Source of the DNA: Sideroxydans sp.
Lineage (GTDB): Bacteria > Pseudomonadota > Gammaproteobacteria > Burkholderiales > Gallionellaceae
Assembly: GCA_024636935.1 (NCBI GenBank)
Contig: JAGXGC010000032.1
Location: 1 to 48,707 of the forward strand
DNA length: 48,707 nt
Direction of reading: 5' to 3'
A program made the translations under genes and the position numbers. Shown here piece after piece: positions 35,014 through 43,468 of the stretch. The notes beneath the pieces are model-generated. The model worked only from the letters and a program-made list of their open reading frames with translations, was not told the origin of the DNA and ran no database searches. Each line of letters opens with the position of its first letter. Positions within the stretch are counted from its first letter, which is position 1.

Positions 35014-36800
35014 ACCGACTCGTAAACCTTCCTTCCAAATTTGCCCACATCAGTCTGGCCTTCGTCGGCCTGATGTGGGTTTTGCCATTTCTGTACTACC
35101 ACCACGCCTATCCGCTCACTACCTTCTATCAAGAATGGCTGGCAGCATTGCTGGGTGTGTTCGCGTTACCTCTGCTGCTGACTCAACGCTTCTGGCAGGC
35201 CCCACAAGTTCCCGGCATCGTATTGCTGCCGATCGGCTTGATGTTGATATTGCTGGTGCAGTTCATGCTGGGCCTCATCATTCACTTCGACCATGTGTTG
35301 ATGTTGTCTTTGTATCTGTTGTTCGCCGCTTTGTTGATGATGCTGGGACAGCATTTGCGCGAACAGATCGGCATGCAGAGATTGGCAATGGTGCTGGCGG
35401 TGTGTCTGTTGATTGGCTCGGAACTGAATTCCTTGGCAGGGGTGCTGCAGCACTATCGCTGGCACACTTTTCTGAATTCGGTGGTAACCGTTAAAACTTC
35501 CAGCGCGGTGTACGGCAACATCGCACAAGCCAATCATTATGCGAACTATGTTGCGTTGGGCTTGCTCTCGCTGGGACTGTTGCAGCACCGTTTCGGATGG
35601 CGGATTTGGCTGACCACGACGCTGGCATCGCCCATGTTGTTCGTCATGGTGTTGTCCGGTTCGCGTAGCGGATGGCTATACCTGATCGCTGCATTGATGT
35701 TGGCATGGTGGTGGCAGCGCAAGTCGCCTGCATTGCGCTCGCTTCTTAGTTATACCGCCGCCTTGTGCGTAGCTTATGCGCTGATGCACGGTCTGGTGCA
35801 ACTACCCTGGTTGCAGGGGAGTACAGGTAGCGTGACAGCGGCGGAGCGCTTGTTCGGTGAGGCACGCAGCGGTGGCATCCGTCTGCACCTGTGGAAGGAG
35901 TCGCTGCTGATCTTTGCGCAGTTCCCATTGCTGGGCGCGGGCTTCGGTCAGTTTGCCTATCAGCATCTGCAACTGGCATCGGAGTTGAGAAACCCAGACA
36001 TCGTCGGCCTATACAACAATGCTCACAACATCGTGATGCAGCTGGCTGCAGAGACAGGTTTGGCTGGTCTGCTGGTGCTGTTCTCTACCCTCGGTGTCTG
36101 GAGCTGGCATACCCTTCGGAAGCACGCGAGCTACTCGCTAGAACAATGGTGGGCAGTTGCGGTGCTGTCCGTGCTGGGCATCCATTCCTTGCTTGAATAC
36201 CCGCTCTGGTATCTGCATTTCATCGGCGTGGCGGCGATTCTACTGGGTGCGCTCGATGCGGGGCCACATCGTCTGGAATTACGTGGTGTGGGGCGGCTTT
36301 CCGTGGCGGCCATACTGTTACTGGGCGCGCTGTCCTTGTATCAGGGCTTGCAGGCCTATCGTCATCTGGAATCCGCGATAGGTATGCGCGGACTGGCAAA
36401 CAGGGATGTGAGTTACGCAGAACGCGCGCGCGATGAACTGCTGGAGACGCTCAAATATCCGCTGTTCAATGGTTATGCAGAGCTATTTATCGCGAACATG
36501 ATGGCGCCAGATGCAGATCACTTGGAGGATAAGCTGGCGCTCAATACACGCGCTATACGCTATATCCCAACTGGCATGGTTAGTTATCGCCAAGCGTATC
36601 TGTTGGCTTTGTCGGATCAACCGCAGGCCGCGCTCAATCATCTGGAAAATGCAGTCTGGTGTTATCCCGGCAGCTATGAAGCGGCACGCTCGGAGATGGA
36701 GTCGCTAGTCGCGCAGCATCCCGCACAGTTCCAGCCTCTGTTAGAATCCGCAGCCCAGAATTATGAGGAGTACCGTCGTGCAGCAGTTCCTGCTAGATAA
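35007..36800 (+). CDS. PglL-type O-oligosaccharyltransferase (Wzy_C family)
   Basis: The 597-residue protein has about a dozen membrane helices, then a soluble C-terminal helical part. Near the N-terminus is LPFLYYHHAYPLTTFYQEW, the PglL_A segment; NIAQANHYANYVALGL and GSRSGW follow, and the periplasmic loop holds LWKESLLIFAQFPLLGAGFGQF and NNAHNIVMQLAAETGL with a conserved histidine, as in Wzy/WaaL/PglL enzymes. PglL moves a lipid-linked glycan to serine or threonine of periplasmic proteins such as pilins. The start is uncertain: TTG 35007 overlaps the previous gene by 7 bp, and ATG 35073 would cut the first helix. It overlaps the rhodanese gene at its 3' end. Confidence 0.88.
   Translation: MLNRLVNLPSKFAHISLAFVGLMWVLPFLYYHHAYPLTTFYQEWLAALLGVFALPLLLTQRFWQAPQVPGIVLLPIGLMLILLVQFMLGLIIHFDHVLMLSLYLLFAALLMMLGQHLREQIGMQRLAMVLAVCLLIGSELNSLAGVLQHYRWHTFLNSVVTVKTSSAVYGNIAQANHYANYVALGLLSLGLLQHRFGWRIWLTTTLASPMLFVMVLSGSRSGWLYLIAALMLAWWWQRKSPALRSLLSYTAALCVAYALMHGLVQLPWLQGSTGSVTAAERLFGEARSGGIRLHLWKESLLIFAQFPLLGAGFGQFAYQHLQLASELRNPDIVGLYNNAHNIVMQLAAETGLAGLLVLFSTLGVWSWHTLRKHASYSLEQWWAVAVLSVLGIHSLLEYPLWYLHFIGVAAILLGALDAGPHRLELRGVGRLSVAAILLLGALSLYQGLQAYRHLESAIGMRGLANRDVSYAERARDELLETLKYPLFNGYAELFIANMMAPDADHLEDKLALNTRAIRYIPTGMVSYRQAYLLALSDQPQAALNHLENAVWCYPGSYEAARSEMESLVAQHPAQFQPLLESAAQNYEEYRRAAVPAR
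35044..35083 (+). terminator. Terminator-like stem-loop at the 5' end of the ligase gene
   Basis: CCCACATCAG (35044-35053) pairs perfectly with CTGATGTGGG (35070-35079), with a GGC/GCC pairing inside, and TTTT follows at 35080-35083. It lies 31 bases after the DUF2892 stop and looks like a terminator for the arsR-RND-DUF2892 transcript, yet it is within the first 25 codons of the next open frame. Confidence 0.6.
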
Positions 36801-37197
36801 CCTGTTCACCCTGTCGATCACACTGATCAGCGGCTATATGCTGTTCTGGAGCTATTTCGGCAACCGTATCCTCGGCGTTAAGGAAGCAGATACTCTGCAA
36901 GCGATGAACCTGATCAATCGTAATGATGCGCTGCTGATCGATGTGCGCGAACAGAGCGAGTACGACAGCGGTCACATCATCAATAGCAAGCTGATGCCTG
37001 CTGCAAAGCTGAAAGAGCGCGTCGGCGAATTGGAGAAATATCGCGAGCGTCCGATCATCATCGTGTGCCGCAGCGGTAGTCGCGCAACCCCAATCACTTC
37101 ATGGCTGGGCAAGCAGGGGTTTGCTCAGGTGTACCTGTTGACCGGCGGTGTATCGGCTTGGCAAAAAGCCAAGTTGCCACTAGAAAAGAAGAAATAG
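36778..37197 (+). CDS. Membrane-anchored rhodanese-like protein
   Basis: The 139-residue protein has one N-terminal helix (NLFTLSITLISGYMLFW) and a rhodanese domain: LIDVREQSEYDSGHI and the active-site loop CRSGSRAT with C97, then LTGGVSAWQKA. It should carry a persulfide and transfer sulfane sulfur. GTG 36778 is chosen because GAGGAG lies 7 bases upstream; this places the start inside the 3' end of the ligase gene. It opens the conserved rhodanese-grxC-secB-gpsA-trmL block. TAGAAT at 36742-36747 may be its own -10. Confidence 0.92.
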   Translation: MQQFLLDNLFTLSITLISGYMLFWSYFGNRILGVKEADTLQAMNLINRNDALLIDVREQSEYDSGHIINSKLMPAAKLKERVGELEKYRERPIIIVCRSGSRATPITSWLGKQGFAQVYLLTGGVSAWQKAKLPLEKKK

Positions 37198-37205
37198 GAG
37201 GCGCC

Positions 37206-37463
37206 ATGGCTAAAGTAGTGATGTATTGCACCGCAGTTTGCCCCTACTGCATCAATGCGGAGCGCTTGCTGAAGACTCGCGGAGTCACCGAGATCGAGAA
37301 GATACGCATCGACCTTGATCCAGAGCAAAGTGCCATCATGGAATCACGCAGCAAGCGACGCACCGTGCCGCAGATATTCATCGATGATCGCCATATCGGC
37401 GGGTTCGATGATTTGGCCGAGCTGGATCACGAAGGCGGCCTGCTGCCCTTGCTAAAGAGTTAA
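37206..37463 (+). CDS. grxC: Glutaredoxin 3
   Basis: The 85-residue protein has the dithiol active site C12-P-Y-C15 near the N-terminus, RRTVPQIFIDDRHIGGFDDL (cis-proline and glutathione-binding residues) and length typical of GrxC. It reduces protein disulfides with glutathione. AGGAGG precedes the ATG, which lies 8 bp after the rhodanese stop. Confidence 0.96.
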   Translation: MAKVVMYCTAVCPYCINAERLLKTRGVTEIEKIRIDLDPEQSAIMESRSKRRTVPQIFIDDRHIGGFDDLAELDHEGGLLPLLKS

Positions 37464-37480
37464 CTAACCGAGGAAATGAA

Positions 37481-37969
37481 ATGACCGAGAACGCAGCATC
37501 CACTCCACAGAGCGACGCGCCTATCTTCAACATCGAGAAACTGTATGTGAAGGATATGTCATTGGAGATTCCTAATGCGCCCGCGATATTTTTGCAGCGC
37601 GAGAATCCACAGATCGACCTGCAGCTGCAGACCAAGGCAGCACAGTTGGAAGAGGGGGTGTTTGAGGTGGAGGTGACCGTTACCGTAACGGCAAAGGTCG
37701 CAGAAAAAGATCAAACCATGTTCCTGATAGAGGCCAAGCAGGCCGGTATCTTCCAAGTACGCAACATGCCCGCATCTGAAATGGAAGGCATTCTGGCCGT
37801 GATGTGCCCGAATATCCTCTATCCGTATTTGCGCGAAGTCGTTTCTGATGTGGCAGTGCGCGGCGGATTCGCGCCGGTGTTGCTCAATCCAATCAACTTT
37901 GAGGCTATCTACCAGCAGCAAAAGCAGCAGGCGCAAGAGCAAGCTGAGGGTGCTGCGGTTAAGCACTGA
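37481..37969 (+). CDS. secB: Protein-export chaperone SecB
   Basis: SecB is a tetrameric cytoplasmic chaperone that holds precursor proteins unfolded and hands them to SecA. The 162-residue protein contains FNIEKLYVKDMSLEIPNAP, EVEVTVTVTAKV, LYPYLREVVSDVAVRGGF and LNPINFEAIYQQQ, all family features. The gene follows grxC as in most proteobacteria. Its stop overlaps the next start in TGATG. Confidence 0.97.
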   Translation: MTENAASTPQSDAPIFNIEKLYVKDMSLEIPNAPAIFLQRENPQIDLQLQTKAAQLEEGVFEVEVTVTVTAKVAEKDQTMFLIEAKQAGIFQVRNMPASEMEGILAVMCPNILYPYLREVVSDVAVRGGFAPVLLNPINFEAIYQQQKQQAQEQAEGAAVKH

Positions 37970-38403
37970 TGGTGAGACTGCTGGCAACGCTGTTGCTGTC
38001 CGGCCTGTGCTATACGGCGCAGGCCTACGAGTTTGCTTCAGTGGACGAACCGGCCATCCTGTACGACGCAAATTCCCTTAAAGCCAAGAAGATCTACGTC
38101 GCCACACGTTTTTTACCACTGGAGCAATTGGTGGTTTTGGAAGCCTGGGTCAAGGCGCGTGATTCCACTGGAAAAGTGTTCTGGATTGAGAAGCGCAATC
38201 TGAGCAACAAGCGCTATGTTGTGGTGACTGCTCAGGCCGCTACTGTACGCAGCAGTTGGAGTAACAGTGCATCTGTAGCTTTCGTTGCTCCACGCCAACT
38301 GGGGCTGGAATGGCTGGGAAATTCTGGAAGTGGATGGGTCAAGGTGCGTCATCGCGATGGTTCCACTGGCTACATCAAGGCATCGGAAGTTTGGGGTGAC
38401 TAA
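37969..38403 (+). CDS. SH3-like domain protein, exported
   Basis: The 144-residue protein has a signal peptide (LLATLLLSGLCYTAQA before YEFAS) and two SH3-like stretches: one with ILYDANSLKAKKIYVATRF and LVVLEAWVKARDSTGKVFWIEKR, the second with TVRSSWSNSASVAF and GWVKVRHRDGSTGYIKASEVWG. Bacterial SH3 domains of this kind often bind cell-wall peptides. The gene is coupled to secB by a one-base overlap and ends 3 bp before gpsA. It has been seen in this place in betaproteobacteria, but its role is not known to me. Confidence 0.85.
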   Translation: MVRLLATLLLSGLCYTAQAYEFASVDEPAILYDANSLKAKKIYVATRFLPLEQLVVLEAWVKARDSTGKVFWIEKRNLSNKRYVVVTAQAATVRSSWSNSASVAFVAPRQLGLEWLGNSGSGWVKVRHRDGSTGYIKASEVWGD

Positions 38404-38406
38404 AGC

Positions 38407-39423
38407 ATGAACATCGCCGTATTGGGCGCAGGTGCATGGGGTACCGCACTAGCCATCAGTTTTGCAGCACGACACAATGTGACGCTGTGGACGCGAGATG
38501 CCGGCCAAGTGGCGGCGATGCTCGAGACGCGCCGCAATCGGCGTTATCTACCTGATGTCGCCTTGCCCGACAATCTGGTGTTGGGCCATGATCTTCAAGC
38601 GGTATTGCACGATGCACAACTCGTCATCGTTGCGGTACCCGTATCTGGTTTGAGGGGGACGTTGCAGCAGATTGCCAGCTTGTCCGCTCCGGTTGGTGTG
38701 ATCTGGTTGTGTAAGGGGTTCGAATCTGAGACTTCTTTATTGCCGCATCAGATCGTGGACGAGTTATTACCTCCTGAGTTTCCGTGTGGTGCGCTGACGG
38801 GTCCTAGCTTCGCGCAAGAAGTGGCGCGCGGCTTGCCGACCGCCTTGACGCTGGCGTCGAAAGACAGCGAGTTTGCGCAGCAAACTGCGAAGGCCTTGCA
38901 CCATTCACGCTTGCGCATCTATTCGAGTACCGATGTGGTCGGCGTCGAGATTGGAGGCGCGATCAAGAACGTGTTGGCTATCGCAGCAGGAATCTGCGAT
39001 GGTATGCAGATGGGCTTGAATGCGCGCGCCGCTTTGCTCACGCGCGGTTTGGCCGAGATGACCCGACTTGGCTTGTTGATGGGTGGCAAAGCGGAGACGC
39101 TTGGTGGGCTGTCTGGTGTGGGAGACCTCATTCTTACCTGCACCGGTGATCTTTCTCGCAACCGTCAGGTCGGAATGTTGCTGGCGAGGCATCAATCACT
39201 GCCCAACATCCTCAAAGAGCTGGGGCATGTCGCTGAAGGAGTGTACACAGCACGCGAAGTGCAACGTGTGGCGAAAGAATATCAGGCCGAAATGCCAATC
39301 TGTCAGGCGGTCTATCGTGTGTTGTACGAAGATATGGATGCAGACAAGGCAGTGGAGATGTTGCTCAGTCGCCAGCCGGGGGAGGAGTTCTCTTCCAGTG
39401 AAAAACATCCGGTATTGAACTAA
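38407..39423 (+). CDS. gpsA: Glycerol-3-phosphate dehydrogenase [NAD(P)+]
   Basis: GpsA reduces dihydroxyacetone phosphate to sn-glycerol 3-phosphate for phospholipid synthesis. The 338-residue protein has the dinucleotide-binding loop GAGAWGTALA, the substrate motif GPSFAQEVARGLPTA, the catalytic lysine region GGAIKNVLAIAAGICDGM and GLSGVGDLILTCTG. It ends convergently with trmL, overlapping by 4 bp. Confidence 0.97.
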   Translation: MNIAVLGAGAWGTALAISFAARHNVTLWTRDAGQVAAMLETRRNRRYLPDVALPDNLVLGHDLQAVLHDAQLVIVAVPVSGLRGTLQQIASLSAPVGVIWLCKGFESETSLLPHQIVDELLPPEFPCGALTGPSFAQEVARGLPTALTLASKDSEFAQQTAKALHHSRLRIYSSTDVVGVEIGGAIKNVLAIAAGICDGMQMGLNARAALLTRGLAEMTRLGLLMGGKAETLGGLSGVGDLILTCTGDLSRNRQVGMLLARHQSLPNILKELGHVAEGVYTAREVQRVAKEYQAEMPICQAVYRVLYEDMDADKAVEMLLSRQPGEEFSSSEKHPVLN

Positions 39424-39881
39424 CTTCCTTCGAATCTGTTCTGTCGCCAAGCTTCGAACACAGTCACTGCCACCGCGTTGGATAAGTTGAGACTGCGGTT
39501 ATCCGGACGCATTGGTAGACGCAAGCGATGCTCCGCTGGCAGAGACGCCAGCACTTCAGCGGGCAAGCCGCGGCTCTCTGGGCCGAACAGGAAGGCATCG
39601 CCATCCCTGAATTTCATTTCAAAGAACGGTTGTGAGCCCTTGGTGGTCATTGCGAACAAGCGCGGATGGTCGAGCGCTAGCAGGCATTGCTGCAGATCGT
39701 CGTGTACCTGCACTGCGGCATACTCGTGATAATCCAAGCCTGCACGACGCAATTGTTTGTCATCTAGTTCGAAGCCCAAGGGACGAATCAGATGCAATTG
39801 CGCACCCGTGTTGGCGCAAAGGCGAATGACATTGCCGGTATTGGGTGGTATCTCTGGCTGAAAAAGAATGATGTTAAACAT
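39420..39881 (-). CDS. trmL: tRNA (cytidine(34)-2'-O)-methyltransferase
   Basis: TrmL methylates the ribose of the wobble nucleotide in tRNA-Leu isoacceptors. The 153-residue SPOUT-fold protein has PEIPPNTGNVIRLCANTGA, HLIRPLGFELDD, the knot region LFGPESRGLP and LRLPMRPDNRSLNLSNAVAV, which binds SAM. Length is standard. It is convergent with gpsA and divergent from mshE. Confidence 0.95.
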   Translation of the reverse strand: MFNIILFQPEIPPNTGNVIRLCANTGAQLHLIRPLGFELDDKQLRRAGLDYHEYAAVQVHDDLQQCLLALDHPRLFAMTTKGSQPFFEMKFRDGDAFLFGPESRGLPAEVLASLPAEHRLRLPMRPDNRSLNLSNAVAVTVFEAWRQNRFEGS

Positions 39882-39986
39882 GTGAAAAGTAGTGAAAGGC
39901 CTTGTCAGATAAAGGGAAAGCGGCTAACTTCCGCTTCCATCGTTGGTGCATTCATTTACGCATCGTAGAAATTTTCAGGGGGAATT

Positions 39987-41690
39987 ATGGCGCGTCCGGA
40001 AAAAGTTCGCTTAGGCGACTTGCTGGTACAGCAAAAACTCATCTCGCTCGATCAGTTGCAATTCGTGCTGGAACAGCAAAAACGTAGTGGCCGTAAATTG
40101 GGTCGTGTGCTGGTGGATAATGGTTTCATCAGTGAAGACCAGATTTCCGAAGCGCTGGCCAAGCAGCTCAATGTCCCCTACATCAACCTCAAGTATTACA
40201 ACGCCAATCTAGAGATTGTGCGTCGGCTACCGGAGAATCAGGCGCGTCGTTTCCGCGCGCTGGCACTGGAAGAACGTAACGGGGCCATTCTGGTCGGCAT
40301 GACCGACCCCACCGATTTGTTCGCATTCGACGAGATTGCGCGCCTCCTCAAGCGCGATATCGATGTGGCGGTGGTGACTGAAGGTCAATTGCTGGAGACC
40401 ATCGACCGTGTCTATCGTCGCACCGATGAGATCAGCGGTCTGGCAAAGGAGATATCTGAAGAGCTGGGTGAAGGCTATATCGACTTTGGCGCGCTGAGCG
40501 ATTCAGTGGGCACTGAAGAGGCGCCAGTGGTGAAGCTGTTGCAGACCATGTTTGAGGATGCATCCCAGGTTGGTGCATCCGACGTGCACATCGAACCGCA
40601 AGAGACCCGTTTGCAGATCCGCTTCCGTATCGACGGAGCCTTGCACCTGCAGACAGAGGCGGACAGCAAGATATCGAGCGCGATCGCTTTGCGTTTGAAG
40701 TTGATGTCTGGCTTGGACATCTCCGAGAAGCGCATGCCGCAAGATGGTCGCTTCAACGTGCGCGTGCGCGAACAGGCCATCGATGTGCGTATCTCCACTA
40801 TGCCTACGCAGTATGGTGAGTCAGTGGTCATGCGTTTGCTCAACCAGAGCAACAGCTTCCTGACATTGGACAAGCTGGGGATGCCCCCAGATATGCTCAA
40901 GCGCTTCCGTGAGATCATCCAGCGTAGCAACGGCATGGTGTTGGTGACCGGCCCGACAGGTTCTGGTAAAACCACCACGCTTTATGCCGGTCTGTCCGAG
41001 ATCAACACCGTCGACCAAAAGATCATTACCGTAGAAGACCCGGTGGAGTACCGTTTGCCCGGCATCAACCAAGTGCAGGTGAATGAAAAAATCCAGTTAA
41101 GTTTTTCCAAGGTGCTGCGTGCCGCTTTGCGTCAAGACCCTGACGTGATCTTGGTTGGTGAAATGCGCGATGCAGAAACGGCTCAGATCGGTATGCGAGC
41201 AGCTATGACCGGTCACCTAGTGTTCTCCACCCTCCACACCCGCGATTCAGCCGGCACCTTGTTCCGTCTGGTCGACATGGGTGTGCCGAAATATATGGTT
41301 GCCTCATCGGTGCAGTGTGTGTTGGCGCAGCGTCTGTTGCGTCGTGTTTGCGAAAGCTGCAGTGAACCACATACCCCGACACCTCAAGAGGTTGAGTGGC
41401 TGCAAGCAGAAGGTATGCAAAATGGGTCATGGGGCAATCTGGTGCATGGTCGCGGATGCTCGCACTGCAACGGCACCGGCTATCACGGGCGTATGGGCGT
41501 CTATGAGATGCTGGAGATGACGCAGGACTTGGTCGAGGCTGCTGCACATGAAGACAACACGCACTTTATGCAGGCCGCCCGCAACTATCTGAAAGACCGC
41601 ACGCTGCTCGATGCTGCATTGCGCGAGATGAAGCTGGGTCATACCAGCGTTGCTGAAGTGATGCGTATCAGTAATCAGGTCGAGGATTAA
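39987..41690 (+). CDS. mshE: MSHA-type pilus assembly ATPase MshE
   Basis: The 567-residue extension ATPase powers pilus assembly. The N-terminal MshEN domain has the two c-di-GMP-binding repeats: RLGDLLVQQKLISLDQLQFV and KLGRVLVDNGFISEDQISEA. The ATPase domain has Walker A GPTGSGKTTT (about residue 321), the Asp box, Walker B DVILVGEMRD and HLVFSTLHT, plus a tetracysteine zinc site (CESC and CSHC) as in GspE/PilB. In the first repeat a lysine replaces the usual glycine (QQKLIS), which may weaken one half of the site. CAGGGGGAATT precedes the ATG. It starts the MSHA operon, and mshG follows 2 bp later. Confidence 0.93.
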   Translation: MARPEKVRLGDLLVQQKLISLDQLQFVLEQQKRSGRKLGRVLVDNGFISEDQISEALAKQLNVPYINLKYYNANLEIVRRLPENQARRFRALALEERNGAILVGMTDPTDLFAFDEIARLLKRDIDVAVVTEGQLLETIDRVYRRTDEISGLAKEISEELGEGYIDFGALSDSVGTEEAPVVKLLQTMFEDASQVGASDVHIEPQETRLQIRFRIDGALHLQTEADSKISSAIALRLKLMSGLDISEKRMPQDGRFNVRVREQAIDVRISTMPTQYGESVVMRLLNQSNSFLTLDKLGMPPDMLKRFREIIQRSNGMVLVTGPTGSGKTTTLYAGLSEINTVDQKIITVEDPVEYRLPGINQVQVNEKIQLSFSKVLRAALRQDPDVILVGEMRDAETAQIGMRAAMTGHLVFSTLHTRDSAGTLFRLVDMGVPKYMVASSVQCVLAQRLLRRVCESCSEPHTPTPQEVEWLQAEGMQNGSWGNLVHGRGCSHCNGTGYHGRMGVYEMLEMTQDLVEAAAHEDNTHFMQAARNYLKDRTLLDAALREMKLGHTSVAEVMRISNQVED

Positions 41691-41692
41691 GC

Positions 41693-42934
41693 GTGCCCGT
41701 TTTTTCGTACAAAGGCAGAAGCAATCGCGGCGGAGAATTGGTGCAAGGCACGCTGGAAGGTGCCGACAGCGGCGTAATCGCCGACCAGCTGTTGAACACC
41801 GGTATCACGCCGACCGAGATCAAAATGTCCCACGGCGGTCGTACGACCAAAACGGACGGGCCTTCTCTTTGGCAGCGTCTGAATCAGAATACGAGAGTCG
41901 ATCCGCTTGAATTGATGTTGTTCTCGCGCCAGATGTATACATTGCTAAAGTCCGGCGTGCCCATCATGCGCGCACTGGCCGGTTTGCAGGAATCTTCGCA
42001 GAACCCTACTTTCATTGCCATGTTGCAGGATTTGCGAGAGAGTCTGGATAGTGGTCGCGAGCTATCAACTGCCATGCGCCGCCATCCTAAGATATTTTCT
42101 CCGTTCTATGTCAGCATGGTGCAAGTTGGCGAAATGACCGGCATGTTGGACCAGACGTTCATGCGACTGTATGAACATCTTGAGTTCGAGAAAGACATGC
42201 GCGAACGCATCAAAGGAGCGATGCGTTATCCGATGTTTGTGGTGATTGCGATGGCAATCGCCATTGTCATCGTGAACATCTTCGTGATACCTGCGTTTGC
42301 CAAGGTGTTCCAAGGGTTTCACGCCGAGTTGCCGCTGATGACCAAGATACTGATGGGTTTTTCCGAATTCATGGTGAACTACTGGGGAGTGCTGCTGGCG
42401 GCACTGATCGGGGCGGTGGTGGGCTTCCGTTCATGGGTCAACACAGTAGATGGCCGCTACAAATGGGATCGCTATAAATTCAAGCTGCCTATCGCCGGCA
42501 AGATCATCCTCAAGGGCACGTTGGCACGCTTTGCGCGCAGCTTGGCACTCTCATTCAAAAGTGGCATACCCATCGTACAAGGCCTGAACACAGTGGGCAT
42601 GGTGGTGGACAATGAATATATGCGCAGCAAGATCGAGCAGATGCGCGACGGCGTGGAACGCGGTGAAAGCATTCTGCGCACTGCACATGCGACAGGCGTG
42701 TTCAATCCGGTCGTGATGCAGATGATCGCCGTGGGCGAAGAGACGGGTGATCTGGATGGACTGATGTTTGAAGTCGCTGGCATGTATGAGCGTGAAGTCG
42801 AATATGAGGTCAAGACGCTCTCCGCGCAGATTGAACCTATCATGATTGTCATGCTGGGTGGATTGGTACTGGTACTCGCGCTCGGCATCTTCCTGCCGAT
42901 GTGGGATCTGGGCAAGGCAGCACTGCACAAATGA
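41693..42934 (+). CDS. mshG: Pilus assembly platform protein MshG (GspF/PilC family)
   Basis: The 413-residue inner-membrane protein has two GspF domains with three helices overall: MFSRQMYTLLKSGVPI and the later LARFARSLALSFKSGIPIVQG repeat, and the ending PIMIVMLGGLVLVLALGIFLPM. It forms the platform on which the ATPase drives pilin addition. The start is GTG 41693, with GAGGA 8 bases ahead. Its stop overlaps the next ATG by 3 bp. Confidence 0.93.
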   Translation: MPVFSYKGRSNRGGELVQGTLEGADSGVIADQLLNTGITPTEIKMSHGGRTTKTDGPSLWQRLNQNTRVDPLELMLFSRQMYTLLKSGVPIMRALAGLQESSQNPTFIAMLQDLRESLDSGRELSTAMRRHPKIFSPFYVSMVQVGEMTGMLDQTFMRLYEHLEFEKDMRERIKGAMRYPMFVVIAMAIAIVIVNIFVIPAFAKVFQGFHAELPLMTKILMGFSEFMVNYWGVLLAALIGAVVGFRSWVNTVDGRYKWDRYKFKLPIAGKIILKGTLARFARSLALSFKSGIPIVQGLNTVGMVVDNEYMRSKIEQMRDGVERGESILRTAHATGVFNPVVMQMIAVGEETGDLDGLMFEVAGMYEREVEYEVKTLSAQIEPIMIVMLGGLVLVLALGIFLPMWDLGKAALHK

Positions 42935-43464
42935 CGAATCACTCTCTTCGGCGTTCGAGCGGCTTCACGCTGATAGAACTTATCATCGTCATCATCATCA
43001 TCGCGGTGTTGGCTGGCTTGTTTTTGGTGCGCATCCCCCTCTATCAGGAGCAGGCGGAAAAGGCCGCGATGCAGCAGGTTGAAGGTGCTATTCAGAGTGC
43101 GTTAGTGCTGCGTTACGGCGCATTGATGACGCGTGGCGCTGCTAATGAAAAGGAACTGAGCATTCTTGCTACCGACAATCCCATGACTTGGTTGCAGAAA
43201 ATCCCGCCTAACTACAGTGGCGAATTCTTCGATCCAACGCCAAGGGCGGTTGCGCCCGGCAACTGGATGTTCGATCTCAAGTCGCGCGATCTGATCTATG
43301 TGCTCAACCAGTCTGACAATTTCACACCCGGTGCCGATGGAAACAAGTGGATACGCTTTCATGTAAAGCTCGGATACGAGCCGAAGCTGGGTATGTCCGA
43401 GTCGGGCAAAGAGTTGGTCACGACCTTGTTCGTGCCGACTGTGTCATACCGTTGGTTGGATTGA
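42931..43464 (+). CDS. Type IV prepilin-like protein, MSHA locus
   Basis: The 177-residue protein has a prepilin leader ending SSG before FTLIELIIVIIIIAVLAGLF, with Glu at +5, so it should be cut by a prepilin peptidase. The mature part is unlike a major pilin: EQAEKAAMQQVEGAIQSALVLRYG and a domain with WLQKIPPNYSGEF and NWMFDLKSRDLIYVLNQ. Position suggests the MshB/MshF slot, a minor pilin. ATG 42931 overlaps the mshG stop and has only a weak binding site, so it depends on coupling. Confidence 0.85.
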   Translation: MTNHSLRRSSGFTLIELIIVIIIIAVLAGLFLVRIPLYQEQAEKAAMQQVEGAIQSALVLRYGALMTRGAANEKELSILATDNPMTWLQKIPPNYSGEFFDPTPRAVAPGNWMFDLKSRDLIYVLNQSDNFTPGADGNKWIRFHVKLGYEPKLGMSESGKELVTTLFVPTVSYRWLD

Positions 43465-43468
43465 TTGC

